DNA from: Luteolibacter luteus
GTDB taxonomy: Bacteria > Verrucomicrobiota > Verrucomicrobiia > Verrucomicrobiales > Akkermansiaceae
NCBI RefSeq assembly: GCF_012913485.1
Contig: NZ_CP051774.1
Location: 5,084,001 to 5,148,000 of the forward strand
DNA length: 64,000 bases
Direction of reading: 5' to 3'
Positions 35,219 through 44,208 of this stretch are shown here, piece after piece. Position numbers and translations under genes: made by a program. The notes below the pieces were generated by a model. It was not told the DNA's origin. It ran no database searches and was given only the letters and a program-made list of their open reading frames with translations. Position 1 is the first letter of the stretch. Each line of letters opens with the position of its first letter.

Positions 35219-36370
35219 TTAAGGCTGTTCCGGGATCGAGTAGTAGATCTGTGCCAGCGACATCACGCTGTAAGCCGTCACCAGATTCGGATTCGACTCC
35301 ATCCAGCGGCCATCCGAGTTTGCCCAGGAGCCATCGGCGTTCTGCTTCTTGAGCAGGGCATTGGCCAAGTCCGTGCGCCAATCGACTTCCTTTCCATCCG
35401 CCAGCTTGAGCTTGTTCACGCCGGCAGCGGAGAGCGCCTTCGACATGGTCTGGTAGTAGTAGTAGATGCCGGCGGCACCCATGCCCGGGTTTTCCTCGAG
35501 CGTGTAGTTCTTGCCGAGCCATTCCTTCACCGCGACCACGCGCGGATCATCCGGGCCCACCTTTGCATAAATCAGCGAAAGGAGACCTGCATAGGAGATC
35601 GAGCCATAGGAACGCAGCGCGGTGCGACCGTCCGGCAGCTTGTCCTCTCCGGCCTTTGTCTCGCCCGGATTATAGATGAAGCCACCCTTGTTCTTCGCAT
35701 CGTCGGAAGCCCACTCCTGGTCATTGGAGCCCGGCAGGTTCTGGCAGCGGGAAAGGAACTTCGCCGCGGCATTCCAATCGAGATCAGGAGCATCGGCACC
35801 GTCTTCCACGAACTTGTTGGAAAGCGCCATCGCCTCGATCGCGAGGTAGGTATTGGAGAGGTCGGAGCGGTCGTTCTTCGAGCCGTAGCCGATGCCGCCG
35901 TCATACTTGCCATCGGTCTTGCCCTTTTCGCCCGTATCCCACTGCTCGCCCACCAGGTGCTTGCGGCCTTTCAGGATCGCGGGAACGAATTCCGGGCGAT
36001 CCGCGGCGCTCAGCGCGGTGACGGAGGTGGCGGTGTTATAAACGGAAAGACCCTTGTTATAAATGCCGCCGTCTTCCTTCTGCTGCTTGAGCAGCCAGTC
36101 GAAGCCTTTCGCGATGTGCGCAGGCAGTTCCTTCTTTCCCTCCACGGCGGGATCGCGGACCGCGGCGGTCAGCGCCAGCGCCGAGAAGGCGGGAAGCTCG
36201 GCATTGTCCCAGTGGCCATCCTCCTGCTGCTGTTTCGCCAGGAAGGCATTGCCGCGGGCGATCGCTTCCTTGATCTCGATCTGCAGGGACAGGTAGGGGT
36301 TCTTCGTCGTTTGGCCTTGGGCGAGCGCCATGGTCGAGGCGACGGCGAGGCTGAGTGCTGCTGCTTTCAT
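35219..36370 (-). CDS. Exported prenyltransferase/squalene-oxidase-repeat (alpha/alpha toroid) protein
   Basis: 383 residues. Signal peptide MKAAALSLAVASTMALAQG. Repeated alpha-hairpin units carry Q-x-x-D/E-G-x-W/G motifs: FLAKQQQEDGHWDN, WLLKQQKEDGGIYN, KKQNADGSWANSDGRW. These are the QW-type repeats of the terpene-cyclase and prenyltransferase toroid fold. The catalytic DxDD of squalene-hopene cyclases is not evident, so it is probably a binding or structural toroid outside the cytoplasm. The start overlaps the end of the upstream YdjY-domain gene by 4 bases, so the two are translationally coupled. Confidence 0.82.
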   Translation of the reverse strand: MKAAALSLAVASTMALAQGQTTKNPYLSLQIEIKEAIARGNAFLAKQQQEDGHWDNAELPAFSALALTAAVRDPAVEGKKELPAHIAKGFDWLLKQQKEDGGIYNKGLSVYNTATSVTALSAADRPEFVPAILKGRKHLVGEQWDTGEKGKTDGKYDGGIGYGSKNDRSDLSNTYLAIEAMALSNKFVEDGADAPDLDWNAAAKFLSRCQNLPGSNDQEWASDDAKNKGGFIYNPGETKAGEDKLPDGRTALRSYGSISYAGLLSLIYAKVGPDDPRVVAVKEWLGKNYTLEENPGMGAAGIYYYYQTMSKALSAAGVNKLKLADGKEVDWRTDLANALLKKQNADGSWANSDGRWMESNPNLVTAYSVMSLAQIYYSIPEQP

Positions 36371-37152
36371 TTCTTTTCAGCGGGTTTCGCGGGTTCGGCG
36401 GGTTTCTTGTAGGGAGAGATGATGACGGTGACTTTTGTTCCCTCCGGCGGCACGCGCTTGGGGAAGGGGAGCCAGACTTCGTCGGAATTGTTGTCCTTGC
36501 CGGAGAAGTTGATCAGCGCGGCATTGCTCAGGAAGATCGCCGAGATGTCACCGGTTGCTTCGGCCTGATACTTGTTGTCGTAGAAAATCGAGCCGCCATA
36601 GACCCATGGATCGGCGGGCATCGCCTGTCCGGTGCTGGCGTTGGAGATCCACTCGTTGATCTTTGCCGTGCGGGTCTTGCCCTGATCCTCCCACTCCACG
36701 CTCATTTCGATGCGATTGGCGGCCTTCACTTCTTCTTTCACCACCGGATAGCGGTTGGTGATGCTGCCGTCTTCCTCATAGGCCGCGTAGAACTCCGGGG
36801 AGCCTTCGTAGCGGAGCAGCTTGAATGCGAGGTTCAGGTAGGTCGGCGGGACCTCAGTGAGCAGCAGGGACTCGTGGACCTTGCCCTTGGCGTGCACGAT
36901 CGCGAATTCCAGCAACTCGCCATTCGCCATGTTCACGGCGGCGGGGAAGCGGATCTCGCGGGTCTTCTTGTTCAGGATCACGTCACCGATCTGCACCCGA
37001 TCTGCATCGAGTTCCTTGATCGGCGGTTTGTTCTCCGCCACCGGCTGGTCCGGGGCAGGCAGGGTGCTCGGTTCTACCGGTGCCTGATCCTTGGCTGGAT
37101 CGGCACTCAGGAGCCCCGTGGCGGCAAAAAAAAGGAGGAATCCGCGTGGCAT
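36367..37152 (-). CDS. Exported YdjY-domain-like protein
   Basis: 261 residues. Short N-terminal signal (MPRGFLLFFAATGLLSA), a Pro-rich linker, then a beta-rich domain: VQIGDVILNKKTREIRFPAAVNMANGELLEFAIVHAKGKVHESLLLTEVPP. This resembles the YdjY domain found in Planctomycetes and Verrucomicrobiota. A second half (WVYGGSIFYDNKYQAEATGDISAIF) belongs to the same family pattern. The tail is KKPAEPAKPAEKK. It is first in a two-gene operon with the toroid protein, suggesting a shared periplasmic complex. Function unknown. Confidence 0.72.
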   Translation of the reverse strand: MPRGFLLFFAATGLLSADPAKDQAPVEPSTLPAPDQPVAENKPPIKELDADRVQIGDVILNKKTREIRFPAAVNMANGELLEFAIVHAKGKVHESLLLTEVPPTYLNLAFKLLRYEGSPEFYAAYEEDGSITNRYPVVKEEVKAANRIEMSVEWEDQGKTRTAKINEWISNASTGQAMPADPWVYGGSIFYDNKYQAEATGDISAIFLSNAALINFSGKDNNSDEVWLPFPKRVPPEGTKVTVIISPYKKPAEPAKPAEKK

Positions 37153-37195
37153 GCGGTGAACGTTCCCATGAGAAACGGAGAGGTCCAGTGTTCTC

Positions 37196-38131
37196 TTAGG
37201 GCCGATGTATCGGCTGCAGCGATTTTCCGAATTCGGACCAGCACAGCCGGGTAATCTTCGAATCCAGCGCTTGGGTGGGATTCTCCTCCGTCGCCAGCGG
37301 CTCGGGCGGATTGAATTCCGTGGTGGCGGCCAATTGGTAGGCCACCAGCTTGTAGGCTCCCGTCAGGATTTCCCGGCGCAACTGCTCCGGTTCCGTGGCG
37401 AGGGAGAGCGGGAGCTGGCCCGTAGAGGCCGCGCCACTGCCATCGGCCGTCATCTGGAGGAGTATCCCTGGAGAAGAGCCTTCCTTGCGGTCCGGACGCT
37501 CCACCCGGGGCTCGAACTTGATGATGCCGGAGGAATGCCGCCCGAGTTCATGGCAGCATTTGGTCAGGATTTCCTCAAGGGCGTCCGCTTGCGCGCTCGA
37601 GGGCACGGAGGCCTCAAGTACCACCGGGAGAGCGGCTTCCGGGTCAGTATTCCACATCGCCACCAGCGGGCGCAGGCGCCGGACCCCCGCCAGAGCCGCA
37701 TCACGTTCCGTCGGAGTGGCCTCGTGACAAACATCGATCACTCGTTCCCAAGCAAGCAGGGCCCGGCTATTGCCGCGCTGCTCCTCAAGATGGATGGCCA
37801 GCGTGATGAAAGCACTGGCCCCCTGTCCGGCGTGTTCCCCGTAGGTGCTGAGAGTGGCAGGGGCATCAGGTTCACCGGGATCGATTACCGGTGCGGCGCG
37901 GATCGGGCTTTCGATCGCGGCGTTCGCTTTCCGGTCCTCCTCGATCGAAAAAAGCCCGGATTTCTTCGCCACGGACATGGCCGCGTCTTCCCGCACTTGG
38001 GCGAGCTCTGCCACGCTCGGCGGCGTCATGAAGTCCATGTGGCGGGTGCCCGTATACCATGGCGCACCGATCGCCACCGCGCTAAGCAGGATCACGATCG
38101 GAATGGGCACACGGTTCACGGGCGCGACCAT
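37196..38131 (-). CDS. Hypothetical anchored protein
   Basis: 311 residues from the ATG at 38131, which begins MVAPVNRVPIPIVILLSAVAIGAPWY, a signal anchor. The rest is soluble and helical: SAFITLAIHLEEQRGNSRALLAWERVIDVCHEA suggests a TPR-like unit, and a C-terminal part includes SSPGILLQMTADGSG. No family is recognised. It is transcribed in the same direction as the YdjY pair 43 bp downstream and might be part of that operon. Confidence 0.62.
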   Translation of the reverse strand: MVAPVNRVPIPIVILLSAVAIGAPWYTGTRHMDFMTPPSVAELAQVREDAAMSVAKKSGLFSIEEDRKANAAIESPIRAAPVIDPGEPDAPATLSTYGEHAGQGASAFITLAIHLEEQRGNSRALLAWERVIDVCHEATPTERDAALAGVRRLRPLVAMWNTDPEAALPVVLEASVPSSAQADALEEILTKCCHELGRHSSGIIKFEPRVERPDRKEGSSPGILLQMTADGSGAASTGQLPLSLATEPEQLRREILTGAYKLVAYQLAATTEFNPPEPLATEENPTQALDSKITRLCWSEFGKSLQPIHRP

Positions 38132-38216
38132 TCCGCATCCCGGGCCACTCGCCAAGAGTCAAGTGGACTGACTTATTGCCAAGTGAGCACCGTTTCGAAG
38201 GGGCTGGAAGCACAAC

Positions 38217-38253
38217 GAAAAAACGCGCCGCGGACGAACCGTGGCGCGTTTTG
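38217..38253 (-). terminator. Rho-independent terminator of rplS
   Basis: On the minus strand the stem AAAACGCGCC pairs with GGCGCGTTTT, followed by a T-run and CG. It is 24 bp after the rplS stop. Confidence 0.85.
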
Positions 38254-38276
38254 GAAAATTCGGATCTGCCTCCCAA

Positions 38277-38633
38277 TTACTTGTTCTTGGAGTCGGCGGC
38301 CTTCACGAGCATGGCCTTCTTGCCGACGCGGCCGCGGAGGTAGTGCAGCTTGGCGCGGCGAACCTTGCCCTTGCTGACCACTTCGATCTTGGAGATACGC
38401 GGGGTGTGCAGCGGGAACACACGCTCGACACCTTCGCCGTAGGAGATCTTACGGACGGTGAAGGAAGCGTTCACGCTGGTGCCGCGGCGGGCGATGACGA
38501 TGCCTGCAAAGATCTGCACGCGCTCTTTGCCACCTTCCACAACCCGGGTGTGCACCTTCACGGAATCACCAACGCGGAAGTCTGCGACGTCCGATTTCAG
38601 CTGCTCCTGCTCGATTTTCTTGATGATGTCCAT
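38277..38633 (-). CDS. rplS: Ribosomal protein bL19
   Basis: 118 residues from the ATG at 38633, with a strong AAGGAGG site upstream. The family pattern is clear: [74 protein letters not shown] and [16 protein letters not shown]. It lies at the interface of the 30S and 50S subunits. In many bacteria it follows rpsP-rimM-trmD; here it stands alone between a terminator and hisI. Confidence 0.98.
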   Translation of the reverse strand: MDIIKKIEQEQLKSDVADFRVGDSVKVHTRVVEGGKERVQIFAGIVIARRGTSVNASFTVRKISYGEGVERVFPLHTPRISKIEVVSKGKVRRAKLHYLRGRVGKKAMLVKAADSKNK

Positions 38634-38762
38634 GGCGGTCCTCCTTGCTTTGGAAAAGTGAATGATTCGCACCCGGCGGCGCGAGGGGCGGGAGAACTAG
38701 GGGAACGAACCCCCGATTGCAACCGCGAAATTCGCGAATTTACCGGGAATTTCAAGCGGGCT

Positions 38763-39191
38763 TCAGCCATTTCCAACCTTGTGGGCTTCCCGGAAGCTCA
38801 AGAGCGCTCCACCTTCTTCGCTGCGGCCCGCGACTTTCCGGTAGAAACAGTCGTTCCGGCCCGTGTGGCAGCAGCCACCGCCGAGTTGCTCGACGTAGAC
38901 CACCAGCGCATCCTGGTCGCAGTCGGTGCGGATCTCCACCACCTTTTGGACCTGACCGGAGGTCTTGCCCTTGTGCCAGATTTCCTTCCGGCTGCGGGAC
39001 CAGTAGACGGCCTCGCCCAGCTCTAGTGTGAGCTTCAGGGACTCGGCGTTCATATAGGCAAGCATGAGCGGCTCCTTGGTCGCTGCGTCGATCGCCATTG
39101 CAGGCACCAGACCGTCGGCATCGAACTTCGGGGTGAAAACGAGGCCTTCTTCGAGCTGCTTCTTGTCACCGGGCGGTGGAAACGCGTTCAT
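38763..39191 (-). CDS. hisI: Phosphoribosyl-AMP cyclohydrolase
   Basis: 142 residues from the ATG at 39191. It carries the HisI signature: PAMAIDAATKEPLMLAYMN, AVYWSRSRKEIWHKGKTSGQ, VEIRTDCDQDALVVYVEQLGGGCCHTGRNDCFYRKV, with the Zn2+/Mg2+-binding Asp and Cys cluster. It opens the purine ring of phosphoribosyl-AMP in histidine synthesis. There is no fused HisE domain and no other his gene nearby, so the pathway is dispersed. Confidence 0.97.
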   Translation of the reverse strand: MNAFPPPGDKKQLEEGLVFTPKFDADGLVPAMAIDAATKEPLMLAYMNAESLKLTLELGEAVYWSRSRKEIWHKGKTSGQVQKVVEIRTDCDQDALVVYVEQLGGGCCHTGRNDCFYRKVAGRSEEGGALLSFREAHKVGNG

Positions 39192-39324
39192 GTCAGGGCC
39201 TGTAGATGCAGGATGGCACCGGGGCAAGCCGTGTGTCCGCCAGCCTGAAATTCCTCCCGCTGGAAAGGAAATGCGGCCCGGGAGCTTCCTCCCGGACCGC
39301 AGGGAATCCCGCCAGCCGTGTCGA

Positions 39325-41682
39325 TCAGGGAGCCGGCCGCAGCCGGAAGAACTGCTTCTTCAGAGACGGTGTGTAGGGGAGCGTCACACTGTTGGCAGTC
39401 ACGCCCGGAACATCCGTCCACGGGTTTGCGAGGTTGTTGGAGGTTTCCAGCACATACCCGGTGATTGCCGTGGGCCAGGACACGGTGACGGAAGCACCGT
39501 TGTTCTGGATGCTCAGCTCCGGAAGCAGGATATCCGGGGTGAGCGTCAGCGGATCCGAGAAGTCCACCCATGCGAAGTAGAAGTTGCTATCCCGGAGCGG
39601 GGCAACGGCGAAACCCTCGTTGATCGTGGGATCCGAAACACGGGATTCCACGACGAAGCGGTTGGTCTGGCTGTTATACTCATAGCTCAGGGAGGCGGTA
39701 TCCACATACTCCGGTTCCTCAGGATGATTACCCACGGCCTGCAGGATCAGCATGCCCGATTGGCCGGTCTTTCCGGGGATGGAAATCTCATAGCGTCCCG
39801 TCGATGGACGGGTCACCGTGAAATCTCCGCCGGAGTGGATCTTGCTGCCATTTGCCCCGGAGATCTCGCCACCGATCAGGTTGGTCGCGGTATAGGGGAT
39901 ATGGAGGAAGGAAAACTCGCTCCGGTCATTGGAAATGTATTCGGCGAGGGAATACAGGAAGGCTACTTCACGGATGCCGATGGTCCACCCGCTGCCATCC
40001 GGCTTGATCGCACAGTTGGCTTGGGGGCCGCGGCTCGTAGTGTCGTCATTCGGCACTAGGAATAGCATTCCATCGTCGCGCGAGTCCACGCCGGGCAAGG
40101 ACAAGGTGGCCAGCCCGCCATAGCCGCCTCCTTCGCCCAATTGCGTCCATTGCAGGATCGCACCTGCCGAGTTCGGGTCCAGCGCTGCCGTGCCTTGGGA
40201 CGCCGCCGGACTATGAGCACCCGGGAATTGCCAGAAGGCGGAGCCATCTGCTTGGGCATTGGCGAAGTAGCCGCTCATCCAGCCGTCTTCATAGGGAAAC
40301 CAAGCGGTCGAGATGCTGAAGGCCGCCCGCTGGAAGCCGCCCGCACCGTTGGCGTCGTTGTTCGGGTGGGGACCGGTATCGCCGCGCTTGGCCATCCGGG
40401 TATACAAGCGGCCATTGCCGAAAGTGCCGTCCTGCATGTGATAGGAGTTCGCGCTGGAGAAATCCACCGCCTGATAAGTATGCGGGAAGAAGGGGGAGGC
40501 CCCGTCGTTCCATGACACAGTGCCATTGACCCGGACCGTGGGAATCAGGATCCCGTGCTGCAATGAGGGAAACCATGCTTGAGAAGCAGGATCAGTCACA
40601 GCCGGGGTATCCCGGTCACGGTTCGGATTCGTATAAGGCCCCAGATTCGACCGGGCGCTCACCGGGTCGCGCGGGGAAATGCCGAAGTCGATGGCACCCG
40701 TCGCATAGCGTCCCGTCGAAAACGCGACAGGTCCTTGGGAGTCGATGTCCAGGATCAGATCCCGGGAAATCGATGCAAACCCTTGGGTGTTCCAAACGAT
40801 CGGCCCGCTCGATGATTTGTCTGCCGTCCAGCCGATCCCGTCCGACGGGATCGAAAGGTTCCAGTTCACTCCGGTCACGGAGTTTACGGGATAAACGCCC
40901 GGGACATTCCCCGCGGTAACAGGGCTTCCCCCTTGGGTCGCCACAGGCGGCTTCGCGGCGTTGCCGTAGTCACTGAAAGTGCTTCGCACCCGGTGATTCT
41001 GGTTCTCGCCGGAATCAATGTGCGCCACCGCTGCCAAGCCGACATACACCGTGGCGGGAAAGGCCGCAGGATCCGTGGCATATTCTGCCAGCACGGTCCA
41101 CGTGATGCCGTCCTTGCTCGACATGGTCTGGAAAAGATCGCCGGTCCTGCGGACCCGCAGCCAGACAGAGTAAAGGGACCCGCTCGCAGGCCGGAAGGTT
41201 CCAGGATAGGGGCCGCCGAAGTAGCGATAGTCCGGAGCGGAAAGCGGCGGGTCTTCCGTTTCTCCGTTTAGCGAGGGCCGGGAAATGGTTTCGACATAAC
41301 CTGCTCCCGTTGGGTCGGGGATGCCGCTTACCTGGATATTCGGGCTGCCGGGGCTGAGGCTGGCGCGGACTTGCAGGGATCCCTTTGCCGAAGTCTGCTG
41401 GCCGGTAGGATCATCGGCGTCCACATTGTGAAGCAGTACCTTCACATCGAAGTCGCCCGTTCGCTGTTCGTGGAGATAGGTGAAGGAGTCGGCAGTGCCG
41501 TAGGTATCGCCGCCGCCGGCGGTGACGGTTGTCGAGGCATCGGGGTTTGCAGTCACGATGCCCGTGACGGGATTGTTGATGTCGGTTTTTGTTAGCCCGG
41601 CTTGGCCGTGGGCTTGACCGGCAAGGCCAAGCGCCGCGAAGCAGCAGAGGCGGCTCCAAGAGGGGGAATGGTTCAGGATCAT
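39325..41682 (-). CDS. Large exported beta-rich protein with Verrucomicrobia-type C-terminal module
   Basis: 785 residues from the ATG at 41682. Signal peptide MILNHSPSWSRLCCFAALGLAGQAHG. Residues about 30-230 read like a DUF1349/concanavalin-like beta-sandwich (GDFDVKVLLHNVDADD, SVWLRVRRTGDLFQTMSSKDG). Middle parts are beta-rich without a recognised domain. The last 75 residues (VSWPTAITGYVLETSNN, KKQFFRLRP) are the short C-terminal module common on Verrucomicrobiota secreted proteins. Location is surface or secreted; a carbohydrate-related role is possible. Confidence 0.75.
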   Translation of the reverse strand: MILNHSPSWSRLCCFAALGLAGQAHGQAGLTKTDINNPVTGIVTANPDASTTVTAGGGDTYGTADSFTYLHEQRTGDFDVKVLLHNVDADDPTGQQTSAKGSLQVRASLSPGSPNIQVSGIPDPTGAGYVETISRPSLNGETEDPPLSAPDYRYFGGPYPGTFRPASGSLYSVWLRVRRTGDLFQTMSSKDGITWTVLAEYATDPAAFPATVYVGLAAVAHIDSGENQNHRVRSTFSDYGNAAKPPVATQGGSPVTAGNVPGVYPVNSVTGVNWNLSIPSDGIGWTADKSSSGPIVWNTQGFASISRDLILDIDSQGPVAFSTGRYATGAIDFGISPRDPVSARSNLGPYTNPNRDRDTPAVTDPASQAWFPSLQHGILIPTVRVNGTVSWNDGASPFFPHTYQAVDFSSANSYHMQDGTFGNGRLYTRMAKRGDTGPHPNNDANGAGGFQRAAFSISTAWFPYEDGWMSGYFANAQADGSAFWQFPGAHSPAASQGTAALDPNSAGAILQWTQLGEGGGYGGLATLSLPGVDSRDDGMLFLVPNDDTTSRGPQANCAIKPDGSGWTIGIREVAFLYSLAEYISNDRSEFSFLHIPYTATNLIGGEISGANGSKIHSGGDFTVTRPSTGRYEISIPGKTGQSGMLILQAVGNHPEEPEYVDTASLSYEYNSQTNRFVVESRVSDPTINEGFAVAPLRDSNFYFAWVDFSDPLTLTPDILLPELSIQNNGASVTVSWPTAITGYVLETSNNLANPWTDVPGVTANSVTLPYTPSLKKQFFRLRPAP

Positions 41683-42186
41683 GTTTTTTAGGTTCTTGGG
41701 ACTTGGGTTTGTGATGCGCCGACCGAAGTCGGCGGTGCTCTGAGATCCAGGTCTGAGATGCAAAGGGCACTTCCCAAGTCTGTCCCATGTAATGGGTGAA
41801 CCATGTTAGGATGTAATTTTCAGATCATAAAAGTTGAAAATGATGACTTATTTTTTGGATGTTTGTGAATGAAGGTGGTTTTGTGTGTTCGTAAGTGCTG
41901 GTTTCGGTCTCTTGATCGGACGGAAGGCTCTTGGCTGGACGGGGGGTGGTAAATCGTTGATAGCCAAGAGAACCCCTCTGGCGTGCATATCTGCTCGACC
42001 CCTCCTCAAGTGTTCATGAGAGCGGGCGAATCGCGGACGTTCGACATCGCATGGACGCCTCGAAAGGACGAAAAGGGCCGCGTTTTCATCCTTCTCGCCG
42101 TCCGGGCACCTATCAAGTCCTCGGAGCCATTCCCGGTAACCGTAGCTCCTTGACCGGCCGTCGGATCTCCTGTTTCCGATCCGCGA
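41683..42186. other. AT-richer intergenic region upstream of the large exported gene
   Basis: About 500 bp without a gene. The 41815-41900 section is markedly AT-rich (for example GACTTATTTTTTGGATG) and is a good place for the promoter of the minus-strand gene. A stable hairpin at 41717-41734 lies in its presumed leader. I see no riboswitch pattern that I can name. Confidence 0.5.
41717..41734 (-). promoter_or_regulatory. Leader hairpin with UUCG-type tetraloop
   Basis: On the minus strand, CGCCGAC-TTCG-GTCGGCG forms a 7-bp stem capped by the extra-stable TTCG loop. It lies 34-52 bases upstream of the ATG at 41682. It could stabilise the 5' end of the message. Confidence 0.5.
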
Positions 42187-43200
42187 TCAACCCTCTCCCA
42201 CACCCTCCCGCGCCCAGCGGTTGGCCAGAAGGCCATTCACCAACAACTGCAGCGGGTGGTAAAACATGATCGGTAGCAGAATCAGCGAGATGTCGCTGTT
42301 CTTGCCGAAGATCAGCATCGCCAGCGGCACGCCCATCGCCAGGGTCTTCTTTACGGAGCAGAAGTAAGCCGCGATGCTATCCGGCCGGTCCAGCTTCAGC
42401 AGCTTGCAGGACAGTCCCACCAGCAGCGACATGCCAGTAAAGAGCACCACTACCACAGCGGTGGTCGCGAGGGTGAGCCCGGCCCCATACTTCTGCCAGA
42501 TGTTCTCTTTTACGGAATCGCAGAAGGCCGAGTAGACGATGAAAAGGATGACCGCGTTGCTGATCCGCGTGATCCAGACCTTGTTCCGGTCGACGAAGTC
42601 CTTCAGCCGCGGCCGCAGCGCCATGCCGATCCCAAAGGGTAGCAGGGTCAGAAGCGTGATCTTCAACAGTAGGGGGCCGAAGGGTTGATGCTGCCCCGTC
42701 GACTGCATCAGCACATGCACCAGCAGCGGCGTGACGATCACCCCGAGGATGTTCGAGAACGCGGCATTGAAGAGCGCCCCGGCGGTGTTCCCGCGTGCCA
42801 CTGCCGTGAGCACCACGGAGGTGGAGATGGTGGAAGGCAGCACGCAGAGGTAGAGGAAACCCTGGCGGATCGCCTCCGGCTGGCCTCGCCAGAAATGGGG
42901 CACCGTCCAGTCGAGCAGCAGCCCGACGAGCGGGAAGACGACAAAGGTGAAGGCCTGGATGACCAGGTGGAGGCGCCAATTCGCGGCACCGCTGCGGATC
43001 TTCTCGATCGCGAGCGAGAGCCCTTGGAGAAACAGGATCAGGGCGATCCCGCCATTGTTGACCAGTTCCGGCTGCAGCGCCCCGCCGCGGGCCCCGGGGC
43101 CGGGGAAGAGAAAGGCAGCGACGACGGCTAGTACCAGGCCGAGCAGGAAACCGTTGCTGCGGAGCCAAGCGGCAGGGGTGATTGCGGATGAGGTGGCCAT
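42187..43200 (-). CDS. Bile acid:sodium symporter family transporter (YfeH-like)
   Basis: 337 residues, nine or ten membrane helices. SBF/BASS family features: GIALILFLQGLSLAIEKIRSG, LCVLPSTISTSVVLTAVARGNTAGALFNAAFSNILGVIVTPLLVHVL, and FCSVKKTLAMGVPLAMLIFG. The PSTISTS and SNILG segments match the broken-helix ion site, and the SVKKT loop is typical of the YfeH-like (SBF-like) subgroup. It transports an unidentified organic anion. Confidence 0.92.
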   Translation of the reverse strand: MATSSAITPAAWLRSNGFLLGLVLAVVAAFLFPGPGARGGALQPELVNNGGIALILFLQGLSLAIEKIRSGAANWRLHLVIQAFTFVVFPLVGLLLDWTVPHFWRGQPEAIRQGFLYLCVLPSTISTSVVLTAVARGNTAGALFNAAFSNILGVIVTPLLVHVLMQSTGQHQPFGPLLLKITLLTLLPFGIGMALRPRLKDFVDRNKVWITRISNAVILFIVYSAFCDSVKENIWQKYGAGLTLATTAVVVVLFTGMSLLVGLSCKLLKLDRPDSIAAYFCSVKKTLAMGVPLAMLIFGKNSDISLILLPIMFYHPLQLLVNGLLANRWAREGVGEG

Positions 43201-43372
43201 CGGCTGGCCCTGCCCATAAGCCCCCGCCGGGAAATGGCAATGGGGAAGCTAGAATTGAAGCCGCTTGGAAAGAGTCGTTTTCATACAGCTCATTGGGCGC
43301 CAAACAAGGAGGACGCACTCCAAGCTTGCTGCCAATTGACGCCACCCGAGAGGGTTAGTAGATGAATCGCTC

Positions 43373-44119
43373 ATGGGGCAGATATTCATAAGCTATTCTC
43401 ACGCGGATCAGGAATTTGTATCGCTGCTGGCGAGAGGGCTGAAAATTGCGGGCTACAATCTCTGGCGAGATATTGATCGAATGAGTGGGGGGCAGTCGAT
43501 TTCGCGTGAGGTCGAAGTTGGAATCGATACCTCTTCCGTTTTTCTGACAGTAGTTACGGAGAATTTTGATAAGAGTAAGTGGCTTAGGAACGAGCTTGCT
43601 CGCGCTGTCGGGGCTGGTGTGTCGGTTGTTCCTGTTGTCTTTAGCGGGGCAAAGGTTCCTATCCAATTGGAGGATCCCTTACGGATAGTGGTCCGGGAAT
43701 CCGGTCCGAATTGGAGCGCTGATGAAATATTGCGCGTGGTCGAAGAGATTCAGAGGGCTGCCGGACGAGTGGAAGAAGACGATTTTGATGATTTTGATGA
43801 CAGCGACAGCAGCGATGATTGGGATGAAAATGATGACTTTGCCTCACGTCTAACCAATACAAGGTGGTCGTGGTGTGAAAATCCCGATGCTCGCGACGAT
43901 GCTGGAATGTGGATTGAGTTTTTACCTGGCGGCGAGCTCAGGAAATCTTGGCGCCCTGAGAGGGGTAAATGGGCAGTAACCGGGAACGGCTTGGTGCTGT
44001 ATAAGGGGCATGTTCTGATCTTCGACCTCCCACAACGGAGATTTCGGGGAGCCCTTGCATCCATTGAGAAGCCCAATGCGGAGCGCACGGGACGTTTGAT
44101 GGCAGGGGGATTAGATTGA
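43373..44119 (+). CDS. TIR-domain protein with acidic linker and unknown C-terminal domain
   Basis: 248 residues. The TIR domain (about 1-105) has GQIFISYSHADQEFVSLLARGL, LWRDIDRMSGGQSI, Glu46 at the position expected for the NADase glutamate (SREVEVGI), and SKWLRNELARA. An acidic linker follows (EEDDFDDFDD to DENDD, about 134-155). The C-terminal 90 residues start LTNTRWSWCENP and alternate short strands (GMWIEFLPGGELRKSW, GKWAVTGNGLVLYKGH), suggesting a small beta-barrel that might bind a ligand. GC is clearly lower than flanking genes, pointing to transfer. Bacterial TIR proteins often cleave NAD+ in phage defence; that role is inferred. No partner gene is adjacent. Confidence 0.82.
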   Translation: MGQIFISYSHADQEFVSLLARGLKIAGYNLWRDIDRMSGGQSISREVEVGIDTSSVFLTVVTENFDKSKWLRNELARAVGAGVSVVPVVFSGAKVPIQLEDPLRIVVRESGPNWSADEILRVVEEIQRAAGRVEEDDFDDFDDSDSSDDWDENDDFASRLTNTRWSWCENPDARDDAGMWIEFLPGGELRKSWRPERGKWAVTGNGLVLYKGHVLIFDLPQRRFRGALASIEKPNAERTGRLMAGGLD

Positions 44120-44208
44120 GCCCGCTGCTTGGTCCACAGGGGTTGCCACGATTTGCGGTGGCATTTGCTGTCATTTCCCTCCATAGCCGCGGCCCGCGTT
44201 TTTCCGCC

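Noticed and set aside
38728-38741. 14-bp perfect palindrome AAATTCGCGAATTT between rplS and hisI
   Set aside because: It has no loop or T-tract and could be chance; too little to call an operator.
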